NCBI RefSeq assembly: GCF_024586455.1
Contig: NC_065920.1
Coordinates: 78,732,215-78,796,214, forward strand
DNA from: Bactrocera neohumeralis
Lineage: Eukaryota; Arthropoda; Insecta; Diptera; Tephritidae
Length of the DNA: 64,000 nucleotides
Reading direction: 5' to 3'
In this document: piece after piece, positions 36,037-48,794 of the stretch
Position numbering within the stretch: the first letter of the stretch is position 1
Layout: every line of letters begins with the position of its first letter
Program-made: the position numbers and the translations under genes
The notes under the pieces: model-generated
Database searches by the model: none
What the model saw: the letters and a program-made list of their open reading frames with translations, nothing else
What the model was told of the DNA's origin: nothing

Positions 36037-36981
36037 TTGGGTAGTCGAAAAAGTCTTTTCGTATTTCTCGCTTCCGTTCTGGAAATTTCGATGTGAAAGA
36101 TGCTTCTCACTCTGGTCGCCCTATCGTTGAAAAAGTCGATGCAATTATTGAAAATATTGATTAGAACCGTCACACAAGCAAACGGTTTTGAACCATTTAC
36201 AAAATTAAAAAAGCCTGGCTACAAAAAGGACCTCGATGTTTCGTTACCACATGAAATGTCTGTGAAAAATTTGCTGAAACGAAATAAGCGCCTTTGCAAA
36301 TTTGTATTGGCTACGAAGCGTTTCGCCGATCTCTAAGTCCCAACACAGGAGTTCTTTTTTCAATCGCTTCACAAAGGACTACATCTAGTCCACGTGCAAT
36401 CTATGATCAGCCATCTAACCTAATCTAAATAAAATCGAACCATTTCTGAAGCAAACGGTAACAGGAGACGAAAAGTGGATCAAATACGACAATAATTTAC
36501 AAAAAAAGATCATGGTTCATGCACGGTGAAAGGTTATGCTGAATGTTTGGTGGGATTAGAAAGAAATCATACTATGAGCTGCGAAAAAAACGGCCAGAAC
36601 CGATCAACAGAAAGCGCTTCGTCTTCCATCAAGGCAACGCTAGACCACACACATCTTTGATGACTCCGGGAGAGTAAGTATATAGCATACATATAGCCCT
36701 GACCTTGCACCATCGGACTACCGTTTGTTTCGATCAATGCAGAACTCCCTTAAAGGCAGTAAAGTTGTCTGCAAGAGAAGCCTGTGAAAATTACTTGTCG
36801 CAGTTTTTCGCCGAGAAAACAGAAAAGTTTTAAACTGATAGAAAAATGTCTCTAGCGAACAAATGGCAAAAAGTGGTTGGCCAAAATGGTACAAGATTGG
36901 TTCATTAAAATTCATTATAAATAAAACAAAAATAAGTTTGAATTGGATTAGAAATACGAAAAGACTTTTTCGACTACCCGA
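36037..36981 (+). mobile_element. Mariner copy D, intact ends, internal deletions
   Basis: TA at 36035-36036, then TTGGGTAGTCGAAAAAGTCT; the right end GACTTTTTCGACTACCCGA ends at 36981 before TA at 36982-36983. The terminal repeats match over about 30 bases apart from single changes. The length of about 945 bp is roughly 300 bp short of a full element, mainly because the N-terminal transposase region is missing. Confidence 0.92.
36060..36850 (+). pseudogene. Mariner transposase pseudogene (copy D)
   Basis: The reading starts in the linker RSGNFDVKDASHSGRPIVEK, jumps to AGYKKDLDVSLPHEMSVKNL after deletions, then after an unrelated-looking piece (about 36280-36425) continues with IEPFLKQTVTGDEKWIKYDN. 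The second block reads FVFHQGNARPHTSLMT (about 36630-36660), so the catalytic aspartate is glycine. Stops and frameshifts occur throughout. The order of blocks is that of copies A and F. Confidence 0.85.
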
Positions 36982-36984
36982 TAT

Positions 36985-37140
36985 ACATATGTATACAGAC
37001 AAACAGACGGGCATGGCTACATACGCTTACAACATCAAGTATGTATGCTTAATAAGATCTCTGATGTTTCCTTCCTTTCCGAATGCATGGTATATCAGGG
37101 TGTCAAGGAATTAAAAACACGAACTGGAAAAAGCTACCAA
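36985..37140 (-). repeat. Interspersed tephritid-type repeat, copy 4
   Basis: It begins immediately after the right TA of mariner D with 'acagacaaacagacgggcat' 'ggctacat' and continues with a 'tctctgatgtttccttcctt' block and 'atatcagggtgtcaag'. These are the reverse-orientation phrases of the same family. It suggests that mariner D inserted into, or beside, a copy of this repeat. Confidence 0.6.
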
Positions 37141-39239
37141 TGCCTACACAGACTCCATTTTCAATGCCCGAATTCAATGAAAATATCAAAGCGGATTGAG
37201 ATATTATGCATTCGGAGCTACCACAATACTGTGATAAATAGGAAAAAGTAGTAAAAAAGATGAAAAATTTTTAGACCCAATGGTAAATTTTATAACTTTA
37301 TTCCAATTTCTGAACATTTCAGTTACCAATTTGAAGATGGAATAGAGTAAATGGAAAGTAAGATTAATGACAATATTTTGGATTTTTTAATTCTGAAATG
37401 AAGCGAAAATAATTAATTTATTGACGCTATATAACCGAAACCACTACCCTTCCGCTTTGTACCAGTTTGAGGTCAGACACCCTCGCCTTGGTGTTACATG
37501 CCATTTTCTATATGGAAGAAGCTTGTGAAGATGTTACCCTCTGCAAGCTGATGCTGTAAATTAACTGATGACGTAGCATGGAAACCATAAATCAGTAAAT
37601 TGACAAATCAAGAGTCACTTTTTTCTACTCGGATTATTTCAGTATACACAGGCACTCTCGCACGTTCTTTTCACTGCCACTACCCACTCCAGTTCAATGA
37701 GATCAATAAGATGACGCACTCAGGCATTCCGTCTATCATGTAAGAGAGAGTGGGGCGTAGAAACGGGGATTAAAATAGAAATGTTTTTGTGTTGTTGTAC
37801 ACATATAGATTGCTTAAATATGCGTTTGCTAACTGCCGTCGATGTAGTTATGCTTCAGTGTTTGTGTCTGTTTATTTTTATGTCCTCCGCTACATGCTAG
37901 CCACCACCAAATCACTGTCATGTAAGTAGTAGGCGGCGAAAAAGTGGCCTTTGTGCGTTTCTTCCAGTACATTAGACGTCAGACATTTCATGCTTCAAGT
38001 AGTGGAACTGTATTTCATTGATTTCGAAGTGCATTGGTCAACATTGGCAGTGAGCTTTTATGTCATTTCAGGATGTGTATGTTTGTAGTTTTGTGCTAAT
38101 TTTATTGCGGTCATGTGTCAGTTATTTGTTAAGAGGAAGACGGACAGTCGCGTGGCTTGACAAACAGGTCGAGGGCAAGACCGGAACATGTGACAATGTT
38201 GTTGCATAAGTTTGTCGTGTAACTTTCACTTACTTAGTTACCCAATTAAACTGAATGAACTTATTTTAGGTACTCTATGACTCAATTGTTGCCTCTCAAT
38301 TGCTGTTTGGATGCTAATTTGGTAACATAAATGGGAGGTTGTTTATTTTCCGGCCGTTCCGCAATATTGTTTTTATAGAATGTTGAAAGTGGTAAATAGA
38401 ACTCTTTAAAGTAAAATTATAAAGAAATTTGATATTTGATTTCTATATTCAAACTTTTTTTGTTCGCCCTCTCTTTCTGCATCTGTAACTTTTCACTTGT
38501 CATCGGGTAAAATGTGTGCAATGAAGCATATCAGAAAAATATGGAAAGCAAAGAGCTATTTTTTCATTATTTTTTACCCGGAGAAATGTGTAGCTATCAA
38601 AACCAAATGCAAATAATATTCTCTCTCTCTCTCCCTCTCTCTTTCTCTCCTTTAAGAAACTTTTAAATATGTACATACAAAGAACTGTTGGTCAACTTAT
38701 GATTACATTCTTATATGTATGTATGTGAGCATCACCTTCATCACTTGATGTGACCGCTGTCTCATCTCTCTGTTCCTAATTTTATTTGAAGAGTACGTAT
38801 TGGTCTTTGCGCATTATTTTCCTTTGTGAACTAGTATTGCTTTGTGAAGTGGACATTTCGCCTCGAGGCATAACAAAGCCATAAATCAACGACATAAATA
38901 CCATAAATATGTTTCGCATTACCATTATGCAGCATGTGTGAGGGGGTGTTGAAAAGATGAAGTTGATTCCTTAAGAAGTAATTCAAGTTCCAGGGTTGGT
39001 GGCAAATATTCTGACAGCTGTGGCAAATCAACAATGGAAATAATCAAAGCAAATCGATTCGATGACATCATCGCATCGTGCTGTTATACGATTTGTGGCA
39101 AAGTGTTAACAGAACGAGCTGACTCATTTAAAATGGGAGATCGCATCGAAGCTATAATACTCATCGCAAACACAAATTATACTTTAGAAGAAATTGATTT
39201 TGTGCTGTCAATTCCATGCCGAATTCGGTACAAATATAT
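37141..39239. other. Non-coding DNA with CT-rich run
   Basis: A CTCTCTCTCTCTCC run lies at 38621-38650. TATGTATGTATG occurs near 38714. No exon or transposon is recognised. Confidence 0.55.
38621..38650. repeat. CT-rich simple repeat
   Basis: Nearly pure CT dinucleotide run of about 30 bases. On the other strand it reads GAGAG, the motif bound by GAGA factor and CLAMP in Drosophila, but a bare microsatellite does not prove a regulatory site. Confidence 0.9.
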
Positions 39240-39500
39240 CGTTAACTGAAAAAAATTCCATACAAGTACTTGATTTCAGACGTTCAGTTTGTTTGGCAGC
39301 TATATGCTATAGAGACCCGATCTGAACAATTTTCTCGGAAATATCGTGGTGGCTTTAGACAATAATACATGCCAAATCTCTTGAAGATACCTCGTGAAAT
39401 GAAAAGCTGTCAATACAAACACATTATTCCGATCTTTCAGTTTGTTTGACAGTTAGTGGATTTCGAGACTGACGTTGTTGTTGCTGTTAATACTGGTTTC
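39240..39500 (-). repeat. Interspersed tephritid-type repeat, copy 5
   Basis: Two unit-like phrases occur: 'tacttgatttcagacgttca' 'gtttgtttggcagctatat' near 39268-39305 and 'tattccgatctttcagtttg' 'tttgacag' near 39424-39452, with 'gacccgatctgaacaatttt' 'ctcggaaatatcgtgg' between. Orientation is opposite to copies at 19.1 and 48.5 kb. Confidence 0.65.
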
Positions 39501-40739
39501 AAGATAAACAAATTTATCTCAGACTTCGAAGTTATGTTTGACCACAGTGATGTGGGAGCCAAGTTTAGAGACTGACGTTGTTGTTGCTGCTGTTAAAAAT
39601 GGATTCGGACTTACAGATATAGATGGAGTAAACATTACTACGTATACAATAAGAATTATAATTTCTTCTCTAGAGTTTATTGTAAAAATCATATAAACAA
39701 GAATTATGTGTAAACTTTAAGTAGCATATTTAAGGACAGTTATATTACACCATCAGGTGGAAGATTTTGCTTGTACCTTCGTGCTGTCTACCTTTATTCA
39801 AAGTGGAAGAAATGCGCAGCAAGAGCTCTTTATTTCAATACGCAAATGCAAACGCCGTAAGAGCTTTGGCTTGCCATGTTTGACGTTGAAATGTTTCATT
39901 CCATTTAAATCACGGCGGGTGGCTGTGGAAAATGGAAAATGCGGATGCCTCGCTGAGCATGCATTTGGCTCACTTACCTCGTAGTCTACACGTTCGGATG
40001 CCATTTATGATGTTTCTCAGCGCGTATTCTTTTGATTGCATTTATTTTCATTTTCTTGATTTCGAAATGCTTCCGCACTTTCCTGACAATTGTTTTTATT
40101 ACTTTATTTACTTTATTCCATATAACGGAAAATGCGCAAATATATGAAATTCATATGCGTTGCGCATTTTTTCATCTTCTTTTTAAGCGGAGCGTTCCGG
40201 CTATGTGCCACCGCAGCGTGGGCGCCACCAAATATGCCGAATTTTTCATTGTCTTCGTCTTTAAAAAAAATGCGCTACATCCTGGTTATACGACACACCC
40301 TCTCTCCCTCTTTTGGGTGTGCGCGAAACAAATGTCTTCCCGCGAAAATGTCTTTTAATCAAATGTACGAAAATTTCGCTGTATACAACTAGTTTTATTG
40401 TAGCTTTCAATTCTTCGTTGATGGTGGGTTGTTGTGGCTCTGCTTGCTACGGATGTATTTCCTGACTTTTATCGGCGTGTCCCGAATTTACGGCCAAGGC
40501 GTTGCCTTCCTCACAACTTGCTTAGCAAGTAAATGCCTTAATAAAAACACCTGCTTCATATTCGCGATTGTTGTGAAGCCATCGCGCTTTCGTGGGCTTT
40601 TTATGAGCATTTGCCCAAAAATGGCGGACAGTGTGGGATGATAAACTTGTGTATTGTTGTTGAGCGATATAACTGTTCATAGATATTATTTTATATAACA
40701 GTTAAATTTATGCCTCCTTCCTTACATGAAACCCTTTCT
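39501..40739. other. Non-coding DNA
   Basis: A short direct repeat AGACTGACGTTGTTGTTGCT occurs at 39465 (in the preceding repeat) and 39571. Frames 39757-40641 overlap in several phases and have no motif. Confidence 0.5.
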
Positions 40740-42140
40740 GTGCTGGCGAATTGATTGGAAATATAGACCTTTTGACAGGAGTGTCGTAAATAATAGTCAG
40801 GTTCCGGCTTCATGTCGCAGAACAGTTTGCGCAAGCGACTGTACACAGGTTAAATGGTTGGTTATTTAGCTTACGTGCCACAAGTAGCTGGAATTTGTTC
40901 TCCCGGAGGTGGATTACGCTCATAAACCTAGTGAGTTTGTAATCACTCATTAGCATCTTTGAATGGAGCATGCCTGTGAGTTGTTTCGACTACTACTACT
41001 TTTTCCCGTCCACTCTTTCCTCAATATGGAGGAGCTCTTTTATGTTATGGGTAGCAACTGCAACGCAGGGTTCCGATTCTATCATTCTGGAGGCAGCGTT
41101 AGTGCGGGCGGCATACTTGTCAGCCAGTTCATTCCCAGCTAGACTCTTATGACAAGGCACCCAGCTGAGGTCCACTCGTTTGCGAACTGATAAACTATTC
41201 AGCCGTCCTTTGCACTCCTGCATCAATAGCGATTTGATCTTGTAAGCTGAGATCGCCTTAAATGTCGCTTGACTATCTCTTTGTATGGCGAAACTTTCAT
41301 TACTTTACATAGTTGCTTCTTTGAAATGAATTATAGTAAAATCTTCTGCTTGGAAAAATCTTGGAAAACGTCTCATTAATATGGACAGTTTGGTTAGCAG
41401 TTCCTTGTCTTCTTTGCCAAATTTGTCCGCCTTTTTCGAGCCGTCAGTTTACTACTTACTCTAGAGATACCCCTTAGGAGTTGATCAAGCGTAGATTTAC
41501 TCCATTCAACCGAACTGCGGAGAGAACTTTAAATTGCCTTATGAAGTTTACCGTTTTGGTAATGCTGCCCCTCGGGAGAAGAGCCAGTCGTGTTCATCAT
41601 ATAAGACCTTCATTTGCTGGAACGAGACTACCTTCCCTCTGCCATACCCTTGTGCTGTCATTCAAAGTATTGTATGTTTAGCTGTTTGACCGATTACTAA
41701 ATGGAGCGGTGCGAGTTCGGCAAGATCTCTGGTGCTACGGTACATATTGCACCCGACCCCCACCTCCCCATATATAAAAATCGGTCCCACTATAATCCTG
41801 TAAATCCACCTGATGATCCTTGGCTTGTAGCCCGGAATTTACCAGCAAGGCGTTTGCAACTATGAGTGCCTTTGTGGCTTTGACCATGGTCTGATTCAAA
41901 TGCTGCTTCTAATGAAGAGTCTGATCCACGGTAACACCCAGATATTTGACTTCATTAGTCATATCTAACTCTCTGCCGCCACGGTTTAAGCCCGTAAAGG
42001 TTGGCAAGGATCATCCATTGATTAACGAGACAATGGTCGTTTTCGACGGGTTGACGTTCAATCCAACCGTACTGTACCATCCCTTTGACGGGCATGACTC
42101 ATACGATAACGCAGAGGGTATTCTCATCTCCTATCCAATT
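40740..42140 (-). mobile_element. Long LINE ORF2 remnant: RT C-terminus, RNase H, Cys-rich tail
   Basis: Minus-strand order fits a LINE ORF2. At about 42100-41650 lies the end of the reverse transcriptase: KYLGVTVDQTLH, then HLNQTMVKATKALIVANAL, and a Y-I-GGG-like turn. At 41460-41040 lies RNase H: RRFPRFFQAEDFTIIHF, RDSQATFKAISAYKIKSLLM, then DLSWVPCHKSLAGNELADKY (here GNE-AD is intact and the normal GH is CH). At about 40960-40780 lies the tail with LTRFMSVIHLRE and CANCSAT. Stops and frameshifts interrupt it. This is the best-preserved LINE in the window and of the RT-then-RNase H type (I/R1/LOA-like). Confidence 0.78.
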
Positions 42141-42497
42141 CAAGCCAAATTTCGTGAATATATCTTGTCATAAAAAGGGTTTTCTATCAAGATCTTGATT
42201 TTGAAGGGTCAGTTTGTATGGCGGCTATATGCCATGTAGTTAACTATCGACAGTTCTGAAAAATTATCAGCTTCGTGTGAAAAAAGGCGTGTGCAACCTT
42301 TCAGATCGATATCTCTCGAAAACTGAGGGTCTGGTTAGCGTACATACAGACAAAAAGACGAACGGACTATCGAGCATTGCTAATTCGACTCAGGGTTTGC
42401 TGGTCATTTATATACTATATATTTTACAGGGCCTCCGACGTTTCCTTCTGAGGTTACAAACTTTCTGGCAAGTGTAATATACCAAGGTTCAGCGCAT
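42141..42497 (-). repeat. Interspersed tephritid-type repeat, copy 6
   Basis: This copy has 'gccaaatttcgtgaatatat' 'cttgtcata', 'gggtcagtttgtatggcggc' 'tatatgcc', 'cagacaaaaagacgaacgga', 'tgctggtcatttatatacta' and 'gggcctccgacgtttccttc' followed by 'ggttacaaactttc'. It is the most complete copy and adjoins the LINE remnant. Confidence 0.75.
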
Positions 42498-44149
42498 AAA
42501 AATGCTTACGTAATCCGTCATCTGTATTATGCATAAATTAAAATTAATTTGTGGAAAAATATCGTAAACATAAAAAATCGAACATAAAAATTAGAAAAAA
42601 TAAAATTTCCATTTCATAATGAAAATATGAGTTTTCAGTGCACGTTCGGATCAGTACAGTAAAGGGATTTTAAATGTGGACACAAAAGCGAAATATAAAA
42701 TTCTAAAGGTGAAAAAGCGACACGCATACAAATGAACAAACAGATGTATGACATTGGTGGCGAAAGGAAAAAGCTCTGCGCTGATGGAGGTTGAGCTTTA
42801 AATGTTTTGATGCGCTTTTGATTCAGCAATCGGGCTTAAAGGCTATTAGATAGTAAAATACCAACACACAGGCATGACATAAACTCATAAGCACACACGA
42901 GCAAATTTACATACATAATAGCGCCCCTGGCGGCCCGACGATAAATCCTTTAAACCACAACATGCATGCCGGACAAGCATAAATGTCGCTTTTGACATTT
43001 GAACCCTGGGCAAACAAGTGCATGAACACGTATACTCGACATACACAGACAGGAATACACTGCCGTCATATGCAGGCCACTTTGAGCATAGAAATTTAGC
43101 AAAATGGGTGAAAAGCTGGGCGAGCAGCAGCGCAGTCGGTGCGCTTGTGGGGGGGCGCTTGATGAAGCGCCAGTGGGTCAACTGTGGCCAACAGGTCAGG
43201 CGAACCTTTTCGCAGGTTGACAGGCGCACAAAGGCGCGCTGGCCAGTTTCACTTTTCATACTCCGCACTGGCACACCCACACACACGCAACAGTATACAT
43301 TTTAATATATGTGTGTGTGTGTGTGTGTGCAAGCACTTAAGCAAGTGTGAGTAATATTTTGATTGTTGGCTTTCATGCGGGTTGTATGACCAGCGTTTAT
43401 GAGCACTTAACAATCCGATATTTACCCAAATTAATGTTTATATGTGTGTGTGCGTTTTATACAGCATTTACAGTAACTGAAAAGCAAAACACGTTAAGGT
43501 CACGAAAAAAAGGGTTCTCTGCTTATTCCATTTTTCATTGCTTATTTTAATGTATGCACATAAGTTAAAGCATCACAAAGTGAGCGACCTGCCGGCACTG
43601 CTCGGTTGGAATTGAGTCCTTCTGCTGTTGGGACTGGCTATACTGCACGTAAATGATGTTTGGCCATAAGCGCCAATAAACAGCTTCAAAAGCAGTTGCA
43701 CAAAGTATCCATCAACAGCTGTCAATTGCAATAAAGATTTGCGCCAAATTGGTGGTTGGAGTTTTAATAGCAACAGAAGCAGAAACATGCTGTTGCGTTT
43801 AACCCCTGTGTGTCTGGCTCCAACCCAATGAGGTCCGAACAACAGCAATAACTAGAAAATAATAAATTTATCAGAATATGTTTAAGTGATGATAGAAACA
43901 GGAATCTGTTTGACATGTTTGTGTGTTGGATAGCGCAGCTTAAAGCGCAAGCTGTTGAAGTTAATATTGAAGTTTGTGAGAGCTTAAACAAACATCTGTC
44001 TGTAATTTCAAATAAACTTTAAAAATGACAAAGGAAAGAAAAATACTCTAGCTCTGGCAGCAACGCAGCTATAATATCTTTACGAAATAGAAAATATTTA
44101 TAGAGGAAATATTTTTTTTTTGGTCGACTTGTATGGCATATACATATAT
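42498..44149. other. Non-coding DNA with TG repeat
   Basis: Contains a (GT)n run at 43310-43329. The minus-strand 133-codon frame 42885-43286 and the plus-strand 95-codon frame 43018-43305 overlap on opposite strands and neither has a domain. Confidence 0.55.
43310..43329. repeat. (GT)n microsatellite
   Basis: About ten uninterrupted GT units, followed by a shorter TATGTGTGTGTG run at about 43440-43451. Confidence 0.95.
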
Positions 44150-44300
44150 GTTATAGTCGTCCGATGTAAACAATTACTTCGGAGATTCTAGCTATGCTTT
44201 AAAGGCTTAGCCATGCCAAATTTCGTTTAGACACCTAGTCAAATAAAAAGGAGTTCCATGTAAGGACTTGACTTCTCGGTGTTACAAACTTCTTGGAAGA
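44150..44300 (-). repeat. Interspersed tephritid-type repeat, copy 7 (partial)
   Basis: Phrases 'tagtcgtccgatgtaaacaa', 'ttcggagattctagctatgc', 'catgccaaatttcgtttaga' and 'ctcggtgttacaaacttctt' match the reverse-orientation copies. It is diverged. Confidence 0.55.
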
Positions 44301-45639
44301 CTTGATTTCAGAGGACCCGCCTTTTGGTTTGCTGTGCTACTCACATTTTTGCAAAATTTTTGGAAGGATTTTATTTTTATGCAAAGGAGGGTAATAAATA
44401 AAACGAAGTTGCATCGGCGTGTTTCGATCAAAAGAATCATAAAGCTTTATATTAGCATATATGTATGCTTGTGTGAGTATATGACATTATGATGGAGTGT
44501 AAACTTGCTTATGAAATGAGATAAATTTGCATTAAAATGTTAAACCGAAACCAAGAGAGTGAATATGGACTGAGTTAAGCACCTCAATGTTTATGTGGAT
44601 GTGAGGAATATATAATATTTATTTCATCAAAAAGTGTGGAAAGTGAAAGAGATTATTAGTTTATTTTTATTGAAATTTATATTGCAACATACTTCTTGCA
44701 GCAGCAAATTCACTTTGTGTAACTGTTTCCTTCGCGCTGAATTGAAAATGAAACTTTTGCAAATTCACACCAAATGACAATTTATGCAAATGATTCTCGT
44801 AACATTCAAGGTGAGCACAATAGGAATGCCCCTAACATATTATACACCGAACAGCAACGTAATTGCCCTACCCACGTGACGCACGCAAGAATGTAAAGCA
44901 AACACACACATACACTTACACATACACGCGCTGTCTCTCGGCGGAACTTGAGTGAATCCATTGTATGAAGGTCATGGCGGTGTTGCACGCCAACTACTGA
45001 GCGACAAGTATACGACCGACGTGACCAGCAAGCAGCTTCAGCGCCAGCAACAGTTACGAGCGCTTCGCCCTGACAGGCCGTCGAAACTAGATCACAGTGT
45101 ACTACGGAACACTTTGAGTGCACTAGTGTGTGTATCCTGTGTGTACTTCGATTTTGCTTAGTCGCGGCACGTTGGCTGTTATGGTCACATTTCATTATCC
45201 CTTGCAACCCAGCGCTTTCACCACTTTTACTGCTTATTGTTTTTTATAAAAATTTAAATTTCTCTTCTTCTACCTTTTATATTTGCCGCTTCTTTTCCAT
45301 TATCACTTGCGTTCGCCTTCTCTTGCTAGCACAACCCTAACGGTATTTGCTTGTTGCACGGAAGTAAGTGTCCTCACGTGCGCCCACAAATTACGTTTAT
45401 ATTACGATCTGATTCGTTTGACAGCGTAACCTGAAAATTTGCTTGAATGCCAAATATCAAATTGAATGAAACCGCAAGTAAATGTAAATTTGTCAATCTC
45501 GTGAAATTTGGTTTAACTATTTTGAATTCGAAATGACTATAGTCAAATGAATTGCGATGAATCCGGAATTATATGAATTTTGGCAAATCTTCAAAATTAT
45601 TAGAAACTTGGCTGGATTATGTTTATACCCTCAAGAGCT
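44301..45639. other. Non-coding DNA
   Basis: No element or exon is identified. The minus-strand 133-codon frame 44806-45207 overlaps plus-strand frames and has no motif. Confidence 0.5.
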
Positions 45640-46199
45640 TTTGGCCCGAGGTGATTAATGAGGTGGAATAATCATCGTTGCCGAACTTTAAGTGAACGGG
45701 TCCGTTTCCAAGACAGTCGGGTATGCGTAACTGGAACATACCCGGATTTTTTATCCGGTCAAAGACATCAACAACAACAACAGGCCGCGGATAGCCAGGA
45801 AGGTCTGTGGTGGCAAGTTCGTTGTGAAATAAGCTTAAAGGAATAAGCAACCCTCGACTACGACGATAAGCGACGGGATTTAAAGTTGCGGTATAAAAGC
45901 CAGCGCATAAATGTTGAAACTCCTGCGACAGCGGAGGAATCGGCACCGCCCATCTAAAGTATTGTCCGCCGCAATATGCAAGGGCATGTTGTGTAATATA
46001 AAAATTCAGACGGACCATAATGGGCGGTCTCCTGGTCAGTGTCTGTTCACCAAGATAAGTGCAGCTGATTAAAACTGCAGACCGGGACACGACACAGCAT
46101 ACCGGGAGTGCCTTGAATTTTCGCCGTCAACATGAAGAGAGTAATATGAGCTTGGCTCTGCCGAGGTGCCAGTTGCGGCGTGTATTAGAAAACAGCCAC
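45640..46199 (+). other. Possible LINE 5' region, unconfirmed
   Basis: The stretch includes GAACATACCCGGATTTTTTA followed by TCCGGTCAAAGACATCAACA and a CAACAACAACAACAGG run at 45770-45784. I associate such text with tephritid retroelement leaders but cannot prove it. A 155-codon minus-strand frame (45623-46090) has no recognisable domain and is likely a shadow of this sequence. Confidence 0.35.
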
Positions 46200-47025
46200 T
46201 TCGGTCCTTGGTCGGGAAATGTGACAATGGACAAAGAAGTAGTAGTAGTCTAGACTCAGCGCCGACCCCTTTCATGTTTTCCGCGACTGGAAAAATGAAG
46301 GAAACTATGGTAAGGACCTCTCCACTGAGGGTATACCCAGAGGTATTCCCGACTATGAGGACTCCAAGTGCCGAAATAGATCCTCCGCAGCGCTTATTTA
46401 CCAATTAGGATGTCCTCAGCTCAGGATATAAAACGACGCATGTGCAGGCACCGAAAAATGACACAGAGAACGTGAGTGAAAAGACAGCAGGAAATGGCTC
46501 GGAGAAATGCGGCGAGGGATTGTAAAAGGATGCAAGTTGGGTTAGCGTCAAGCGAAAGCCACAAACGATGACTGCTGGTAAGCCCCAACCACGGACCGAT
46601 GTTATGGTCATAAAACGCTCTGGAGCGTCCTAACTAGAATCAGAAAAGTACAAAACCTACATAAGCCCTGAGCAAACGTATCGCGCATTAGGAAGACGGA
46701 CAAAGTTGAAATACTGTGAAACTGAAAAAAACCCAAACGGAAAGTACGAGTAGACTTAAAAGCCAGACAAGTACAAAGAGACCACATTTAAGCACTTACA
46801 CACGAATTTGGGACCTGGACATTCCCATCAAAGCGCTTACACACGAAGACGTGATAGAAATTCGGAACCTGGATGAAATCACCATCAAAGATGATATTTC
46901 CTAAGGTGAGAAAGAAAGTAGTTTTGACTTGAGTGCTATAAAGAGCGGCGTATGCGAGTGCACAAGTAGCAGTATGAAGCCCTCCTGCGCTAAAAGGAAA
47001 TTTAGGTTAACCCAACTTAACGGTT
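46200..47025 (+). mobile_element. Possible LINE ORF1 (gag-like) remnant
   Basis: Plus-strand translation in shifting frames gives a hydrophilic leader with KTAGNGSEKCGEG and KRKPQTMTAGKPQPRT, then ISPEQTYRALG, then HEDVIEIRNLDEITIKDDIS at 46845-46904. The last pattern, an IRNLDE-T-K-D-I motif, resembles the start of the RNA-binding domain of ORF1 proteins in Jockey/I/R1-like LINEs. No cysteine knuckles were found downstream. The call rests on this pattern only. Confidence 0.4.
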
Positions 47026-48540
47026 TGATGCGCAAAAAATAATTCTTTTGAAAGAACAATTAACGCTACTCTGCGCATTTATCCGCTCTCGTGAGCATAT
47101 CGCATATTTTAGCGAAACTTAAGCGCACTTATTAAGTCTCTACTGCATTTTAACAATGATGAGTTCTACTGAATCGAACACTTAACTCTGACGACTCTGA
47201 AAACTGTGAAAATTCTGCAAAGCACCACAATTGTTGGGCAACGGAAGAGCGCTTGGGAAAAATCCCGCAAAATCCGTTAAGCAATGAAATAAAGTTTCCA
47301 AGTAAAATGCCAACATTTAAATAAAAAACAAATTAGCACGCAAATATGCCAAATTAAAGCGAATTTTCAAAAAATTCTCTATGTACAATGCCTCGTACGA
47401 GCGCTGTGTGTATAAGTGGTCGCTGATAAAAAGTGGAAAGCTCAATAAAGGCAGCATTGGGAAAAAGTGCTGCGCTTTCAGTGGTGGCGTACGCTGGCTA
47501 ACAAGCTCACTGCCTGCCATTATTCTCGCTGTCAATTGCTTTTTAAAGTTTCGCAGCACAACACAAAACACAACGGCACCGCCCCCTCCCCACAGCCGCC
47601 CTAAACAGCCGTTTGACTAACCCATCAAAATAAAGTTGTTTGCTTTGTTTTGGCATTTGGCCGCCAAGCACTTTGTGGGCGGAGGGCACGCACCAGCCAC
47701 GCCTAGCGCATTTTTGGCAGCTCACTTTTTCCGACTAAACGGGACTTTGGAGGAAAAAGTTGGTTGCTGCGTCGTTTAGTTGTTTGTCCGCTGCGCCGCC
47801 CGTCGTCCACTCAACAATTAAAACTTTTTATGTTGCAACATGGCGCGCTGCAATTTTTTTTTGCCTTCCCCCCTCGCTACATGTGCTGTCTATCAGCATG
47901 TTTACTGTAGCACTTAGTTTTCGTTGTTTTTGTGTAGTTTATGGAATTTTTTGTTTCAATTTCTTGTTTGTTTTTTACAAGCTTTGTGATTTTTATGTGT
48001 GCGTGTTGTTATTATAACGTGCTTTGTAGCAATTACTTTGGCTTTTAACTGTCACAAACATCGGCCGCACTTTGTGTTGCTCTTGTGTTGCTGCCAGCAA
48101 TTTACTTGTGCTGCTGTCGTCTTACATTCGAGGGGTGAGCGATTTTTTACCGAATGTCTTAATTCCATAAAGACTCTTTTTTAGTAATGAAATTGTGCGA
48201 AATTATTTTTTAAAATGTTCATATGCTTGCTTAACGCTCACACGCTGGGGTGGATATCAAGTTAAAGTTCGAACTAGGGAATTATAATTGCCCTGAGGAC
48301 TGATTTGGCTGCAATCACCGAGAAAACTTTATTGAGTTTAAAAGCTTTTCGTGAGCATCGTTTGGCTAACAATTGAAATTGACAGTTTAAGGAAAATAAG
48401 CAAAGTTCAATCGTGAAACATTTATAGATGTATATGTGTCCACACATTATCGACTTTAGACTAGGAACTTAGTGAAATGAGCTATCTACAAAGCCAAGAA
48501 GCTGGCTCAAGTCAAATAATATTTTACTTTCTTTCACTTT
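47026..48540. other. Non-coding DNA
   Basis: A GC-richer patch at 47470-47760 gives short frames on both strands with proline or cysteine runs and no domain. Otherwise AT-rich. Nothing is recognised. Confidence 0.5.
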
Positions 48541-48790
48541 TTATACCCCGAACAAAGTATACGGCACGAAGTTTGTAACACCCAGACGGAAAGACCGGAG
48601 ATTTTTGTACGGATACATAAAAATGATTAGGCTTATAGCCGGATTTTCTCCAAGAAGTTGCACATTTATTACAATCGCATTATTATAGAAGTTTCATACG
48701 AAAAAATTGTTCAGATCGGACCACTATATCACCTACATACATAGACAAGCTAACCTATCAAGCTCAATATAAAAATATTTGTATACCCTG
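48541..48790 (+). repeat. Interspersed tephritid-type repeat, copy 8
   Basis: Opens with 'ttataccccgaacaaagtat' 'acggcacgaagtttgtaaca' 'cccagacggaaagaccggag', then 'tttctccaagaagttgcaca' and 'attgttcagatcggaccact' 'atatcac'. Plus orientation. The next element (a mariner) begins directly after it. Confidence 0.75.
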
Positions 48791-48794
48791 TTAT

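Noticed and set aside
38621..38650. CT run as a GAGA-factor regulatory element
   Set aside because: A lone microsatellite with no promoter nearby; listed as a simple repeat only.
45623..46090. 155-codon open frame on the minus strand
   Set aside because: No recognisable domain; it lies opposite a region that looks like retroelement leader sequence.
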